64,000 nucleotides of DNA from Thalassotalea psychrophila (GCF_031583595.1 NZ_CP134145.1:372001-436000), one strand, 5' to 3'; positions 54,629 through 64,000 are shown, numbered from the stretch's first letter. Notes: generated by a model not told the origin, from the sequence alone. Translations and numbers: made by a program.

Positions 54629-56197
54629 TTACTGTTGAGTATGGCTAGCAGCTTGTTCTGTTTTAGCCTTCTTCACCAGATTACGTACATCACTTAATAA
54701 AGATTCTGCATCATAAACGATACCATCCTTTATCGTATACTTAACTCCGCCGACTCGGCTTGGTTCATTACTTTCATTAAGTCTAAAGTGCTCAGTACCG
54801 TAAAGAACCTTGAAATTCGCTAATGGATTTTCCTCAACTATAACTAAATCGGCTTTTTTACCTATGCGGATAGAGCCAATTTCATCTTCCATACCTAAAG
54901 CTTGTGCACCGTTGTATGTCGCCGATTTAACTACTTCTAATGCATTAAAGCCAGCTTCTCTAAGTAGTTCTAGTTCGCGGATGTAAGCAAACCCATAAAT
55001 TTTAAAAATGTAACCTGCATCTGATCCTGTAGTAACTCTACCGCCATTGTTTTTGTAGTCGTTTAAAAAGGTCATCCACAATTGGTAATTTTTTTTCCAT
55101 GCAATTTCGTTGTCTGTTGTCCAATCGAACCAATAAGAACCATGTGCATATCGACTAGGTTGAAAGAATTTCCAAAGTGTTGGTAAGGTATATTCATCAT
55201 GCCATTCAGCACGCATTTCTTTCATTAAGTCTCGACTTGCTTCATAGATAGTCATGGTAGGGTTAATAGTAAAATCAAGACTGATTAATTCATCTCGGAC
55301 AGAGTTCCATTTAGGGGAGTATGGTTTAGCTGCTTGCTGCCATAATTGTCCGGCTTCACCAAAACGGTGTTGTTCATTTTGATAAATGTAATTTGGCGAA
55401 TAGTTTTGAATTTTTTGCTTTTCAAATAATGCTTCTGGTAGCCCATACCAATGTTCCATGGTTGTTAAGCCTAAACGCGCAGAGTCGATAACATTCATAT
55501 GAGTAACATCTAATTGCGCGTGATGCATCATACTACCAAGCCCATGTTTTTTAGCTTCGCTCAATGCTGCAGACATTATCTCTGGTCGTGCACCAAAAAA
55601 TTTAATCCCTTTCGCACCTTTTGCGGCAACTTCTTTAACCCAAGTTTTAGCTTGTTTAGCTGTATTAATTTGGCCTTCTTGGCCCATACCAAACCCCACA
55701 TAAGGTACAATTCTCGGGGCCGCTATGGAATTTTTATCACTTCTTTTAACGTGATTCATAACCCAATCAATACCGTTAAAACTGCCAGGCTCCCTAACTG
55801 TGGTGATCCCGTGGGCCAGCCACAGCTTTAATACATATTCTGCTGGAATACCTTTTGCGCTGCCTCCAATATGTCCATGCATATCGATAAATCCAGGCAA
55901 AATGTAGCTGCCATTTAGCTCTATCTCTTTATCTTCTGGATTGGCAACAGGACGTTTTTTACTTTTAATGGGGACACCTGGGTTACCTACCACAACAATG
56001 TCACTAATTAGGTCATTTTCAATGACGATATCAACAGGCCCTTGTGCTGGAGCTCCTTCGCCATTAACCATATAGCCATTACGTAAAATTAGCCTTTTAT
56101 AAGGGCCGTCACCTTGCTCTCTTTCAGGAGCTTTAGGTGGGGCTGCTATTGCATTTAACGATATAAATAAACTTAGTACTAATAATATATGTTTCAT
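54629..56197 (-). CDS. Exported amidohydrolase family protein
   Basis: A 522-residue protein with a signal peptide (KHILLVLSLFISLNAIAA). The metal-dependent hydrolase pattern is seen in order: GFIDMHGHIGG, GAKGIKFFGARPE with a likely bridging Lys, HHAQLDVTHMN, MEHWYGL and TGSDAGYIFK with the last Asp. The C-terminal IGSIRIGKKADLVIVEENPL strand is typical. Related exported members act on cyclic dipeptides or N-acyl amino acids, but the substrate is not visible. It starts 13 bases after the oxygenase gene and probably shares its transcript. Confidence 0.9.
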   Translation of the reverse strand: MKHILLVLSLFISLNAIAAPPKAPEREQGDGPYKRLILRNGYMVNGEGAPAQGPVDIVIENDLISDIVVVGNPGVPIKSKKRPVANPEDKEIELNGSYILPGFIDMHGHIGGSAKGIPAEYVLKLWLAHGITTVREPGSFNGIDWVMNHVKRSDKNSIAAPRIVPYVGFGMGQEGQINTAKQAKTWVKEVAAKGAKGIKFFGARPEIMSAALSEAKKHGLGSMMHHAQLDVTHMNVIDSARLGLTTMEHWYGLPEALFEKQKIQNYSPNYIYQNEQHRFGEAGQLWQQAAKPYSPKWNSVRDELISLDFTINPTMTIYEASRDLMKEMRAEWHDEYTLPTLWKFFQPSRYAHGSYWFDWTTDNEIAWKKNYQLWMTFLNDYKNNGGRVTTGSDAGYIFKIYGFAYIRELELLREAGFNALEVVKSATYNGAQALGMEDEIGSIRIGKKADLVIVEENPLANFKVLYGTEHFRLNESNEPSRVGGVKYTIKDGIVYDAESLLSDVRNLVKKAKTEQAASHTQQ

Positions 56198-56210
56198 ATA
56201 TATTCTCTCT

Positions 56211-56906
56211 TTATTTGGTATAGATTTTTTCTGCAGGGTTATATAAAACCCAAGATGTTAATACGTACTTATCCGATGAAATAGGAACATTACCTCTGTG
56301 GGTATGGGTAAATCCACATGGAGCAATAACAATACTCCCTGCTTTCGGTTTTATACTTTTTTCTTGATAATAAAAGTCAGTCTCGCCGCCATCTTCAACA
56401 TCGTTTAGATAAATTAAAAATAGCAAAACTCTGTGCAAAGGCTCATTACCATTTAGTTGTGGATAAATTTCAGAATGCCAATAACCATAGTTACCTTTCC
56501 CTTGTTGATACTTTTGTGCATTGACGGGCGCTAAGCGGAAAAGATAGCGCATCAAGTTCATTGCTTGGGGCTTTCCAACTTCATCAAAATTATCTGCTGT
56601 TAGTAATGTAGGAATACCTGTTTTTGGATGGTTCAGAGTAAGACTGATACCGCTTATTAAACTGAAAAAGTATTTACTCACATAATCACTTACGCATTGT
56701 GTTGTAGCTTGTAAAATAGTTTGTAATTGCTGATGAAACTCTGGATGTTCATTTAAGTAAATATCTTCACTTAACTTTTTTCTTGTGTCTACACCACTGC
56801 CTGTTCTGCCTGGATTTTTGTGCGGACTTGACTCAAATTGGTTTATAAAGTTTGAGCAAAAATCTTTGCTTAGAGCATTATTGTATACTTCGATAAAATC
56901 TGTCAT
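56211..56906 (-). CDS. 2OG-Fe(II) oxygenase (prolyl 4-hydroxylase-like)
   Basis: A 231-residue oxygenase. The iron ligands are likely the His and Glu of YWHSEIYP (an H-x-E rather than the common H-x-D) and the His in FTHTHRG. An Arg in LHRVLLFLIYLNDVEDGGET and the following FYYQEKSIKPKAGSIVIAP complete the jelly-roll core. Substrate unknown. It lies upstream of the amidohydrolase on the same strand. Confidence 0.85.
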   Translation of the reverse strand: MTDFIEVYNNALSKDFCSNFINQFESSPHKNPGRTGSGVDTRKKLSEDIYLNEHPEFHQQLQTILQATTQCVSDYVSKYFFSLISGISLTLNHPKTGIPTLLTADNFDEVGKPQAMNLMRYLFRLAPVNAQKYQQGKGNYGYWHSEIYPQLNGNEPLHRVLLFLIYLNDVEDGGETDFYYQEKSIKPKAGSIVIAPCGFTHTHRGNVPISSDKYVLTSWVLYNPAEKIYTK

Positions 56907-56999
56907 AGGTAATAATTTATTAACAATCGAATAGAATAAAGCTACTATGCATTAATTCTAAAATTTAGCCTATTATTTTATTTATTTACAGGTGTTTGT

Positions 57000-57395
57000 A
57001 TGTTTTCAGAGATTATAAAACCTAGATTTAGTGATACCGATGCACTAGGTCACATTGGCAATACTGCTATTCCTGTTTGGTTTGAAGGTGCTAGAGATCC
57101 GGTATTTAAAATGTTATCACCTACTTTGGATTTACAAAAGTGGCCAATAATTTTGGCGAAAACAGAAATAGAATTTCATGCGCAATTATTTTATGGACAA
57201 GATATTGAAGTAAGGACTTACCTTGCTAAAGTAGGTAATGCATCTTTTCACGTATACCAAGAAGTTTGGCAGCAGGAAATAAAGTGCGCATCAGGTACAG
57301 CTACAATGGTTTATTTTTGCTATGACATGCAAAAATCAAAGCCTATACCCGATGATATTCGCAATAAATTAACCGAGCATCTATATCAAGCGTAG
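57000..57395 (+). CDS. Acyl-CoA thioesterase, hotdog fold
   Basis: A 131-residue 4HBT-type thioesterase. RFSDTDALGHIGNTAIPVWFEGAR near the N-terminus holds the usual Asp, His and Asn region of the active site, and FYGQDIEVRTYLAKVGNASFHVYQEV forms the central sheet. Probably hydrolyses short or aromatic acyl-CoA. Divergent from the oxygenase gene, with 59 bases to the MFS gene. Confidence 0.9.
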   Translation: MFSEIIKPRFSDTDALGHIGNTAIPVWFEGARDPVFKMLSPTLDLQKWPIILAKTEIEFHAQLFYGQDIEVRTYLAKVGNASFHVYQEVWQQEIKCASGTATMVYFCYDMQKSKPIPDDIRNKLTEHLYQA

Positions 57396-57453
57396 TTTGC
57401 TCATTATCTTCATGTTAAAATAACGTGTTTTTTATTCCCCAAATGATACAAGT

Positions 57454-58815
57454 ATGAATGTTACCGGTTTAAATAGTATTGAAAAGAAAGCCTCGTTGTC
57501 GCTAGCTACAGTTTTTGGCATGCGGATGTTAGGTTTGTTTATGATTTTACCTGTCTTTGCTGTTTATGGAGTTCAACTAGAGGGTTATAGCCCAATCTGG
57601 TTAGGCTTAGCAATTGGTGCTTACGGGTTTACCCAAGCAGTACTGCAAATTCCTATGGGCATTCTTTCTGATAAATATGGCCGCAAGCCGGTGATCATTT
57701 CTGGTTTAGTGGTATTTTGTATTGGTAGTATTGTGGCGGCAATGGCTGACACTATTTATGGCGTAGTGTTTGGTCGAGCTGTACAAGGCATGGGGGCCAT
57801 TGCCAGTGCAACGCTAGCCTTAGCTGCAGATCTAAGTAGAGAAGAGCAGCGGCCTAAAGTTATGGCGACAATCGGTATGTTCATTGGCTTATCATTTGCT
57901 GTTGCTATGGTGCTAGGGCCAATAGTTGCTGATAGTTTTGGTTTAGCAGGGTTATTTTACCTTACTGCTATATTCGCAGTGGTTGGTATCTTGCTAGTCG
58001 TATATGTTGTACCAAACTCAATAAATACTGCACCGAAAGGCGATTTAGTTGCCGCACCAAACAAACTACTCAAGTTGATTAAAGAGCCACAACTATTACG
58101 CTTGAACCTTGGTGTGTTTATTCTTCATTTAGCCCTCACCGCGATGTTTGTATCATTACCGTTAATGCTTACCAAAGTTGGCTTTGTTATAAGTGACCAT
58201 TGGCAATTATATTTGCCGGCATTACTTATTTCTTTTGCGTTAATGGTGCCATTTATGATTTGGGCGATTAAGAAAAACAAAGAAAAATTAGTGTTTTGTA
58301 GTGCAATTGTTTTAATGACCCTAAGCCTGCTGTTGCTTTGGCATAAACATGATGACTTTTATTTAATGTTTACCTTTGTGGTGATGTTTTTTATTGCCTT
58401 TAATTATTTAGAAGCTACTTTACCGTCAACATTGTCGCGTATTGCTCCTGCAGGAGAAAAAGGCTCGGCAATGGGCGTATATTCAAGCAGTCAGTTTTTT
58501 GGAGCATTCATCGGTGGTCTGTTTGGTGGTTTAATTCAAACTTACTTTGACCAAGCTAGTGTATTCTTATTTAGTGCGGGTTTATTATTTCTTTGGTTTA
58601 TTATTGCCTTAGGAATGACCGAGGCCAAGCGTTCAAAAAGTATCAGCTACAATGTAAAATTTACCGATGAGCTACATGCTCAGCAGGTAGCTCAACAGTT
58701 AGCTAAAATGACTGGTGTATTAGAATCAACAATTGTTTATTCAGACGCTGTCGCTTACTTAAAAGTAGACGAGAAGACGATTGATTTTGAAAAGGTAAGA
58801 GCTTTACTTAATTAA
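57454..58815 (+). CDS. MFS transporter, YajR-like
   Basis: A 453-residue major facilitator with 12 hydrophobic segments, the length of E. coli YajR (454). Motif A is GILSDKYGRKPVIISGL. The C-terminal 70 residues after the last helix (FTDELHAQQVAQQLAKMTGV, ESTIVYSDAVAYLKVD) look like the small cytoplasmic YAM domain that defines YajR. A drug/proton efflux role is likely but the substrate is unknown. Confidence 0.9.
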   Translation: MNVTGLNSIEKKASLSLATVFGMRMLGLFMILPVFAVYGVQLEGYSPIWLGLAIGAYGFTQAVLQIPMGILSDKYGRKPVIISGLVVFCIGSIVAAMADTIYGVVFGRAVQGMGAIASATLALAADLSREEQRPKVMATIGMFIGLSFAVAMVLGPIVADSFGLAGLFYLTAIFAVVGILLVVYVVPNSINTAPKGDLVAAPNKLLKLIKEPQLLRLNLGVFILHLALTAMFVSLPLMLTKVGFVISDHWQLYLPALLISFALMVPFMIWAIKKNKEKLVFCSAIVLMTLSLLLLWHKHDDFYLMFTFVVMFFIAFNYLEATLPSTLSRIAPAGEKGSAMGVYSSSQFFGAFIGGLFGGLIQTYFDQASVFLFSAGLLFLWFIIALGMTEAKRSKSISYNVKFTDELHAQQVAQQLAKMTGVLESTIVYSDAVAYLKVDEKTIDFEKVRALLN

Positions 58816-58821
58816 TCTAAA

Positions 58822-59310
58822 TTAAAATATTTCGACAATTTCCAACTCATTTTCTTTAGGACTAGGCAGGGAAATGAAATCAAATTGAGATTTCCCTATT
58901 AATTCTTTTGCTACTGGTGCCTGAGGAGTTATTAGCATTACTTTTAAGTTATTGAGTTGTATTTTCAATCCACCGGCACTTGGACCAATAAAATAATATA
59001 GTTCAGTATTGTTAAGCGTGTTTTTAAGTTTAACTAAACTGCCAATATTGATCTCGTCATTTCGATCAAAATCTTTAGTTAGCAAATCTTGATATTGCTT
59101 TATTTGTTGTTTTATTTGCTCTGCGCGTTCAGATTGTCCATGAGCTAAATAAGATGCCTCTAGTCCCAAAGTATCGTATTGAGTTTCTGCTACGCTTTGA
59201 TCATCTGTAGCGGCCTGTCTTGCCATATCTGCTGAATTAATTGCATTTATTAATTCTTGTTTAAGTTGAATGATAATGGCATCTATTAGAAGTTTTTTAT
59301 CGGTCATCAT
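58822..59310 (-). CDS. GreA/GreB-like protein
   Basis: A 162-residue protein with a GreA/B build: an N-terminal helical part (residues 5-80) and a C-terminal FKBP-like part (SLVKLKNTLNNTELYYFIGPSAGG, KVMLITPQAPVAKELIGKS). True Gre factors have two acidic residues at the coiled-coil tip; here DDQSVAETQYDT lies near the tip, so cleavage activity is possible but not certain. MM at the start gives ATG 59310 or 59307. Convergent to the MFS gene with only 6 bases between. Confidence 0.8.
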   Translation of the reverse strand: MMTDKKLLIDAIIIQLKQELINAINSADMARQAATDDQSVAETQYDTLGLEASYLAHGQSERAEQIKQQIKQYQDLLTKDFDRNDEINIGSLVKLKNTLNNTELYYFIGPSAGGLKIQLNNLKVMLITPQAPVAKELIGKSQFDFISLPSPKENELEIVEIF

Positions 59311-59430
59311 TTAATTATTAAGTTTCAAACATTACTCTATAATACATTGATATTTTGATGTTTGCCCATATATCAGCACTACCTGAAGGATTGATATCCT
59401 CCATGAACATTTATTATTAAGGTACTATAC

Positions 59431-60366
59431 ATGCAGCCAGCCCTAGAAATTTTCGGTTTAAAAAAAACATATAAAGGCGGCTTTCAAGCAGTAAAAGGTC
59501 TTGATTTGCAGGTGTCTCAAGGTGATTTCTTTGCATTACTTGGACCTAACGGTGCGGGCAAGTCAACAACCATAGGTGTGATAACTTCGTTAGTAAACAA
59601 AACTGAAGGCCTAGTAAAAGTCTTTGGTCATGACATCGATAAAGAAATTGATCTGGCTAAAAGTTTCATCGGTTTAGTACCGCAAGAGTTTAATTTTAAT
59701 CAGTTTGAAGCACCCTTAAAAATATTAGTAAACCAAGCTGGTTATTATGGTGTACCACGTAAGATCGCCGTTGAGCGAGCAGAGAAGTACCTTAAGCAGC
59801 TTGATCTTTGGCAAAAAAGAAATGAACCATCTCGTAACTTATCGGGCGGCATGAAGCGACGTTTAATGATCGCCAGAGCATTAATGCACGAACCAAAAAT
59901 GTTAATCTTAGATGAGCCTACTGCTGGTGTAGATATCGAACTTCGTCGCCATATGTGGAACTACTTACGCGAACTAAATGCGAAAGGCATCACCATCATT
60001 TTAACCACGCATTATCTGGAAGAGGCTGAAATGCTTTGTCGTAATATTGCGATTATCGATCATGGTCGGATTGTTGAGAACACCAGCATGAAAGCATTGC
60101 TGTCAAAATTAAATGTTGAAACTTTTGTATTAGACATAAGCATTTCAGAGCAGCAGCCTAAGTTAAATTGCTATCCATATAGAATAATAGATGAACATAC
60201 CTTGGAAGTTGATGTAGAAAAATCGCAATCAATTAATGAAGTATTTAGTGAACTAACCGAACAAGGGATAAGCGTTAAAAGTATGCGCAATAAATCAAAT
60301 CGTCTTGAAGAATTATTTGTTACCTTAGTGGCTAACAAAGAAGAACAATCAGTAGAGGCTAGCTAA
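59431..60366 (+). CDS. yadG: ABC transporter ATP-binding protein, YadG type
   Basis: A 311-residue ATPase: Walker A LLGPNGAGKSTTIG, signature NLSGGMKRRLMIARAL, Walker B MLILDEPTAGVDIELRRHMW and the switch His in TTHYLEEAEM. Works with the permease 3 bases downstream as an exporter of the DrrA/YadG class. Substrate unknown. Confidence 0.93.
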   Translation: MQPALEIFGLKKTYKGGFQAVKGLDLQVSQGDFFALLGPNGAGKSTTIGVITSLVNKTEGLVKVFGHDIDKEIDLAKSFIGLVPQEFNFNQFEAPLKILVNQAGYYGVPRKIAVERAEKYLKQLDLWQKRNEPSRNLSGGMKRRLMIARALMHEPKMLILDEPTAGVDIELRRHMWNYLRELNAKGITIILTTHYLEEAEMLCRNIAIIDHGRIVENTSMKALLSKLNVETFVLDISISEQQPKLNCYPYRIIDEHTLEVDVEKSQSINEVFSELTEQGISVKSMRNKSNRLEELFVTLVANKEEQSVEAS

Positions 60367-60368
60367 TT

Positions 60369-61142
60369 ATGATGTCTTTCAGAAACCGCATAGCCTTAAC
60401 GAGCATCTTGCATAAAGAAGTACATCGTTTTTTACGGATCTGGGTGCAAACGCTTGTACCACCAGCCATTACCATTAGTTTATATTTTGTTATTTTTGGT
60501 TCATTAATTGGCTCTCGAATTGGCGAAATGGGCGGCTTTGATTATATGTCGTTTATTGTTCCAGGGCTTATTATGATGTCGGTAATTACCAACTCATATT
60601 CTAACGTAGCGTCTTCTTTTTTTAGCGCGAAATGGCAGCGCAACGTTGAAGAAATGCTAGTTGCTCCTGTACCTAATTGGGTTATTGTTGCTGGCTATGT
60701 TGGCGGTGGTATGACTCGCGGAATTTTAGTCGGCTTAATTGTAACGTTAATTTCTTTGTTATTTGTCGATATCCAAATTCATAATGTTGCGGTGATTATT
60801 ATCACTGTTATGTTAACTTCTGCAGTATTTGCATTAGGTGGCTTAATTAACGCCATTTTTGCTAATAGTTTTGATGACATATCAATAATTCCTACTTTTA
60901 TTTTAACGCCTTTAACTTACCTAGGCGGGGTGTTTTATTCTATATCGTTATTGCCTGAGTTTTGGCAAGGTGTATCCCAAATCAATCCAATAGTTTATAT
61001 GGTTAATGCTTTTAGGTATGGATTTTTAGGGATTAGTGATGTGTCGTTAACCGTTGCATTTAGCGTTATATCGGCATTCATTATTACTCTTTATACGGTA
61101 GCGATGATATTAATTTCTAAAGGTATAGGACTGCGTAGCTAA
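60369..61142 (+). CDS. yadH: ABC-2 type permease, YadH type
   Basis: A 257-residue inner-membrane protein with six hydrophobic segments. It has the ABC-2 start FRIWVQTLVPPAITISLYFVIF (HRFL precedes it) and the end motif LTYLGGVFYSISLLPEFWQG with INPIVYMVNAFRYGF. Forms the exporter with YadG. Its stop overlaps the next gene's start (TAATG). Confidence 0.93.
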   Translation: MMSFRNRIALTSILHKEVHRFLRIWVQTLVPPAITISLYFVIFGSLIGSRIGEMGGFDYMSFIVPGLIMMSVITNSYSNVASSFFSAKWQRNVEEMLVAPVPNWVIVAGYVGGGMTRGILVGLIVTLISLLFVDIQIHNVAVIIITVMLTSAVFALGGLINAIFANSFDDISIIPTFILTPLTYLGGVFYSISLLPEFWQGVSQINPIVYMVNAFRYGFLGISDVSLTVAFSVISAFIITLYTVAMILISKGIGLRS

Positions 61143-61804
61143 TGTCATTTGGTGATTCGAAAGCAATTATTACTAATCAGCCAGGGATACATGAAAATCT
61201 TGCAGCTATTGTAAATACGCATTTAACTACAGAATTTCAAAAGCCAATTTCAGCTCATACTAAGCAAGCATTTGACGAAGTTGATCGTTTGGTTAAGGCA
61301 TTTGATGGACCAATCATTCTCGATTCTTGCTGCGGTGTTGGGCAAAGCTCACGTATAATCGCTAAGCAAAATCCTGAAGCATTGGTTATTGGCGTGGATA
61401 AATCGGATAATCGAATAACACGTAATGTTGAAGAGAAATGGCAAGTAGATAACTTTCATTTAGTGCGCGCCGATCTTAATGATTTTTATCGACTTGTACA
61501 TGCGGCCAATTGGTCAGTAGAAAAGCATTACATTCTTTACCCTAACCCTTGGCCAAAAGCCAAACATGTAAAACGTCGTTGGCATGGCAGTGCTGTTTTT
61601 CCGTATATTTTCAAAATTGGAAAAGAGTTAGAATTAAGAAGCAATTGGCGTTTGTATTTAGAAGAGTTTCAAGCTGCATTAGCCATTGCTAATATAACAT
61701 CCACATTAGATGAAGTAGATAGCAGTGAAGAAAGTTTAACGCCATTTGAAGCAAAGTACCAAGCCAGTGAGCAACAATGCTGGTCATTAACAGCAACACT
61801 ATAA
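61142..61804 (+). CDS. TrmB-like SAM-dependent methyltransferase
   Basis: A 220-residue methyltransferase: SAM motif ILDSCCGVGQSSRIIA, and YPNPWPKAKHVKRRWHG, which matches the TrmB (tRNA m7G46) signature DPWPKxRHxKRR. It is shorter and more diverged than a housekeeping TrmB, so it is probably a paralogue with a different or altered tRNA target. Coupled by overlap to the ABC permease gene. Confidence 0.8.
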   Translation: MSFGDSKAIITNQPGIHENLAAIVNTHLTTEFQKPISAHTKQAFDEVDRLVKAFDGPIILDSCCGVGQSSRIIAKQNPEALVIGVDKSDNRITRNVEEKWQVDNFHLVRADLNDFYRLVHAANWSVEKHYILYPNPWPKAKHVKRRWHGSAVFPYIFKIGKELELRSNWRLYLEEFQAALAIANITSTLDEVDSSEESLTPFEAKYQASEQQCWSLTATL

Positions 61805-61828
61805 AAGTTAGTTTTTCAGGTTTTAATT

Positions 61829-63466
61829 ATGATCCATAAAAAACGCCAAGCACAAGCGACACCTGAGTCGTTGCATCAAATATTTACTATTCCAGAAGCT
61901 CCTGATTCAACTCTTGGTCGTATAGAAGCTGAGATCTCGCAAAATTTAAATGGCTTTTTGGCTAATCATATTGTTGCCACAGAAAAGCCATTAGCTGAAA
62001 TTGAAAAAGACTTTGCCGATTCTAAAATACCAGAGCAACCGCAATACGTCTCGGATCATACCCATCATTTACTTGATAAATTAATCTCTCAATCGGTTCA
62101 TACTTCAGCACCAAGCTTTATCGGTCATATGACTTCTGCATTACCTTATTTTCAATTGCCACTATCAAAATTGATGACCGGTTTGAATCAGAATTTGGTA
62201 AAGATAGAAACATCGAAAGCGTTTACACCATTAGAAAGACAAGTTTTGGGTATGATGCATCGTATGGTATACCAACAGAATGATGGATTTTATCAGCAGT
62301 GGATGCACAGTGCAGAGCATTCGTTAGGGGCGTTTTGTTCAGGCGGTACAGTTGCTAACATTACTGCTCTTTGGGTAGCAAGAAATACTTTATTGAAACC
62401 TGAAGGTGAATTTACTGGAGTGGCCAAGCAAGGATTAGTGAAAGCACTTAAGCATTATGGCTATGATGATATTGCAATTTTAGTTTCTGAGCGTGGACAT
62501 TACTCGTTAAAAAAAGCAGCTGATATATTAGGAATCGGTCGAGATAACGTTATTGCCGTTAAAACTGATACGAATAACCGAATAAATTTATCGGCCTTAA
62601 AAGCAGAATGTAAACGCCTAAAAGACAATAACATTAAACTAATGGCTATTGTTGGAATTGCCGGTACAACAGAAACTGGAAGTATAGATCCCCTAACTGA
62701 AATGGCAGAAATCGCCAAACAATACCAATGTCATTTTCATGTTGATGCAGCGTGGGGCGGGGCCACATTACTTTCTAATAAATATCGATCTTTACTAGCG
62801 GGAATTGAACTGGCTGATTCAGTTACTATTGATGCACATAAGCAAATGTATGTACCAATGGGTGCTGGTTTGGTTGTATTTAAAAACCCTGAGTCAGTAG
62901 CTGCAATCGAGCATCATGCAGAGTACATATTACGAAAAGGCTCAAAAGACTTGGGAAGTCATACCTTAGAAGGATCGCGACCAGGTATGGCAATGATGGT
63001 GTATGCAAGTATGCACATAATCTCACGTCCAGGTTATGAGATGTTGATTAATCAGAGCATTGATAAAGCGAAATATTTCGCCGATTTAATTGATTGTGAA
63101 GCCGATTTTGAATTAGTTTCTAAACCAGAGCTTTGCTTATTAACTTATCGATATGTTCCGCAAGTAGTACAGCAATATTTGCAAACCGCTAATTCACAAC
63201 AAAGATCAGAGATTAATGATTTGCTCGATCAGTTAACTCGTTTTATTCAAAAGCGTCAGCGTGAGTCTGGAAAATCTTTCGTATCTAGAACTCGTATAGA
63301 GGTGGAAAAATATGATGGCAGTAAAGTGTCAGTATTCAGAGTTGTACTTGCTAACCCACTAACGACCAATGAAATACTAGATGAAATACTGAAGGAGCAA
63401 AAACTTCTTGCTGCAGAGAGTTTACAGTTTTTACCACAAGTTCTTTCTAAGGTATTAAAAAGCTAA
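61829..63466 (+). CDS. panP: Pyridoxal-dependent aspartate 1-decarboxylase
   Basis: A 545-residue group II PLP decarboxylase converting aspartate to beta-alanine. GAFCSGGTVANITALW, FHVDAAWGGATLL and TIDAHKQMYVPMGAG, with the PLP lysine in DAHKQ, are seen. Length and the RKGSKDLGSHTLEGSRPG region fit PanP, which replaces pyruvoyl PanD in many Vibrio and Alteromonadales. The convergent neighbour panC uses its product, which supports the call over glutamate decarboxylase. Confidence 0.9.
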   Translation: MIHKKRQAQATPESLHQIFTIPEAPDSTLGRIEAEISQNLNGFLANHIVATEKPLAEIEKDFADSKIPEQPQYVSDHTHHLLDKLISQSVHTSAPSFIGHMTSALPYFQLPLSKLMTGLNQNLVKIETSKAFTPLERQVLGMMHRMVYQQNDGFYQQWMHSAEHSLGAFCSGGTVANITALWVARNTLLKPEGEFTGVAKQGLVKALKHYGYDDIAILVSERGHYSLKKAADILGIGRDNVIAVKTDTNNRINLSALKAECKRLKDNNIKLMAIVGIAGTTETGSIDPLTEMAEIAKQYQCHFHVDAAWGGATLLSNKYRSLLAGIELADSVTIDAHKQMYVPMGAGLVVFKNPESVAAIEHHAEYILRKGSKDLGSHTLEGSRPGMAMMVYASMHIISRPGYEMLINQSIDKAKYFADLIDCEADFELVSKPELCLLTYRYVPQVVQQYLQTANSQQRSEINDLLDQLTRFIQKRQRESGKSFVSRTRIEVEKYDGSKVSVFRVVLANPLTTNEILDEILKEQKLLAAESLQFLPQVLSKVLKS

Positions 63467-63497
63467 CCTATTAGATGCCGCTTTATATGGATTAGTA

Positions 63498-63999
63498 TTA
63501 TAAATTTACTTGGATGTTATCTATTAGCCTAGCTTTACCACAATGTGCCGCAGCTAAAATCACTAACTCTTTATCATCAGTCGTTGCTGGATTTAGTGTA
63601 CGTGCATGACAGATATGAATGTAATCTGTTCTCATCCCTGAAGAATTTATAGACTTAATAGCTGTTTCAGTTAAAGCATTATAATCTTTACTAATAGGCA
63701 ATTGTTTAGCTAACCAACTTAATGCTTTATGTAGATTCGCGGCTATATTTTTTTCATCAGCAGTTAGATAATTATTGCGCGAGCTCATTGCTAATCCTGT
63801 TTCTTCTCGCATGGTTTCGACAGGAATAATTTCTATTGGTAACGATAAATCTTCAACCATGGTTTGTACCACTTGCACTTGCTGATAATCTTTTAAACCA
63901 AAACAAGCAACATCAGGCTGCACTAGGTTAAATAATTTACAAACTATTGTTGATACACCACGAAAATGGCCAGGACGTGACTCCCCGCAATAGCCATCA
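63498..63999 (-). CDS. panC: Pantothenate synthetase, C-terminal part
   Basis: Partial: the frame is open to the right window edge, where it reads [20 protein letters not shown], so the true start is off-window. It joins pantoate and beta-alanine using [15 protein letters not shown], the ERETGL-like [19 protein letters not shown] (the KMSKS-type loop) and the C-terminal dimer region [15 protein letters not shown] are seen. It faces panP, whose product it consumes. Confidence 0.95.
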   Translation of the reverse strand, partial: DGYCGESRPGHFRGVSTIVCKLFNLVQPDVACFGLKDYQQVQVVQTMVEDLSLPIEIIPVETMREETGLAMSSRNNYLTADEKNIAANLHKALSWLAKQLPISKDYNALTETAIKSINSSGMRTDYIHICHARTLNPATTDDKELVILAAAHCGKARLIDNIQVNL

Positions 64000-64000
64000 G

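Overview
The window is chromosomal DNA of an AT-rich marine gammaproteobacterium. The 16S rRNA sequence, the pssA, ggt, BCCT and periplasmic peptidase content, and the gene orders prmA-dusB-fis, purH-purD-rrn and rph-pyrE beside yicC all suggest Alteromonadales, most likely Colwelliaceae (Colwellia or Thalassotalea-like). The genus is an inference, because no database search was possible.

1-11.7 kb is the right part of a genomic island. It starts inside a type III restriction-modification locus (mod 3' part, res). It continues with a run of poorly known genes: a protein with three zinc-knuckle-like repeats and two HNH-like modules, an orphan RelE-fold protein, an unknown protein, a DUF2971 protein and a four-helix membrane protein. 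Next comes a tight three-gene minus-strand operon: a small protein, an OGG-fold helix-hairpin-helix protein, and a protein with an R-S-E ADP-ribosyltransferase signature. The island ends with a P4-type tyrosine integrase. Beside the integrase lies a decayed copy of the 3' end of yicC, and the intact yicC lies 2 kb further on with a membrane-anchored TPR protein between them. This points to layered integration at the yicC 3' end.

14-39 kb is mostly core genome: yicC; a thioredoxin / gluconate-dehydrogenase-subunit-3-like / GMC oxidoreductase operon; rph-pyrE; an FHA protein with an HtrA-like protease; two tandem paralogues and a yjbR gene; several metabolic genes; then ggt, prmA-dusB-fis, purH, a secreted methyltransferase-like protein and purD. 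Two broken copies of the 3' end of yjbR lie between the genes at 26.2 and 30.1 kb. A small membrane-anchored RRM protein sits just before the rRNA region.

40-52.5 kb holds two complete rRNA operons in direct tandem, about 1.4 kb apart. The first has tRNA-Ile and tRNA-Ala in its spacer and tRNA-Tyr after 5S. The second has no tRNA genes and carries a palindromic repeat in its spacer. Both have two strong promoters. The 16S copies look nearly identical, but the 23S copies differ in at least three compact patches. Intergenic palindromic repeats surround the operons.

53-64 kb is core or housekeeping again: pssA, a secreted amidohydrolase, a 2OG-Fe(II) oxygenase, a thioesterase, a YajR-like MFS transporter, a GreA/B-like protein, a YadG/YadH-type ABC exporter followed by a TrmB-like methyltransferase and PanP aspartate decarboxylase. 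Convergent to these is the 3' part of panC, cut by the window edge. PanP makes beta-alanine and PanC uses it, so the last two genes serve pantothenate synthesis.
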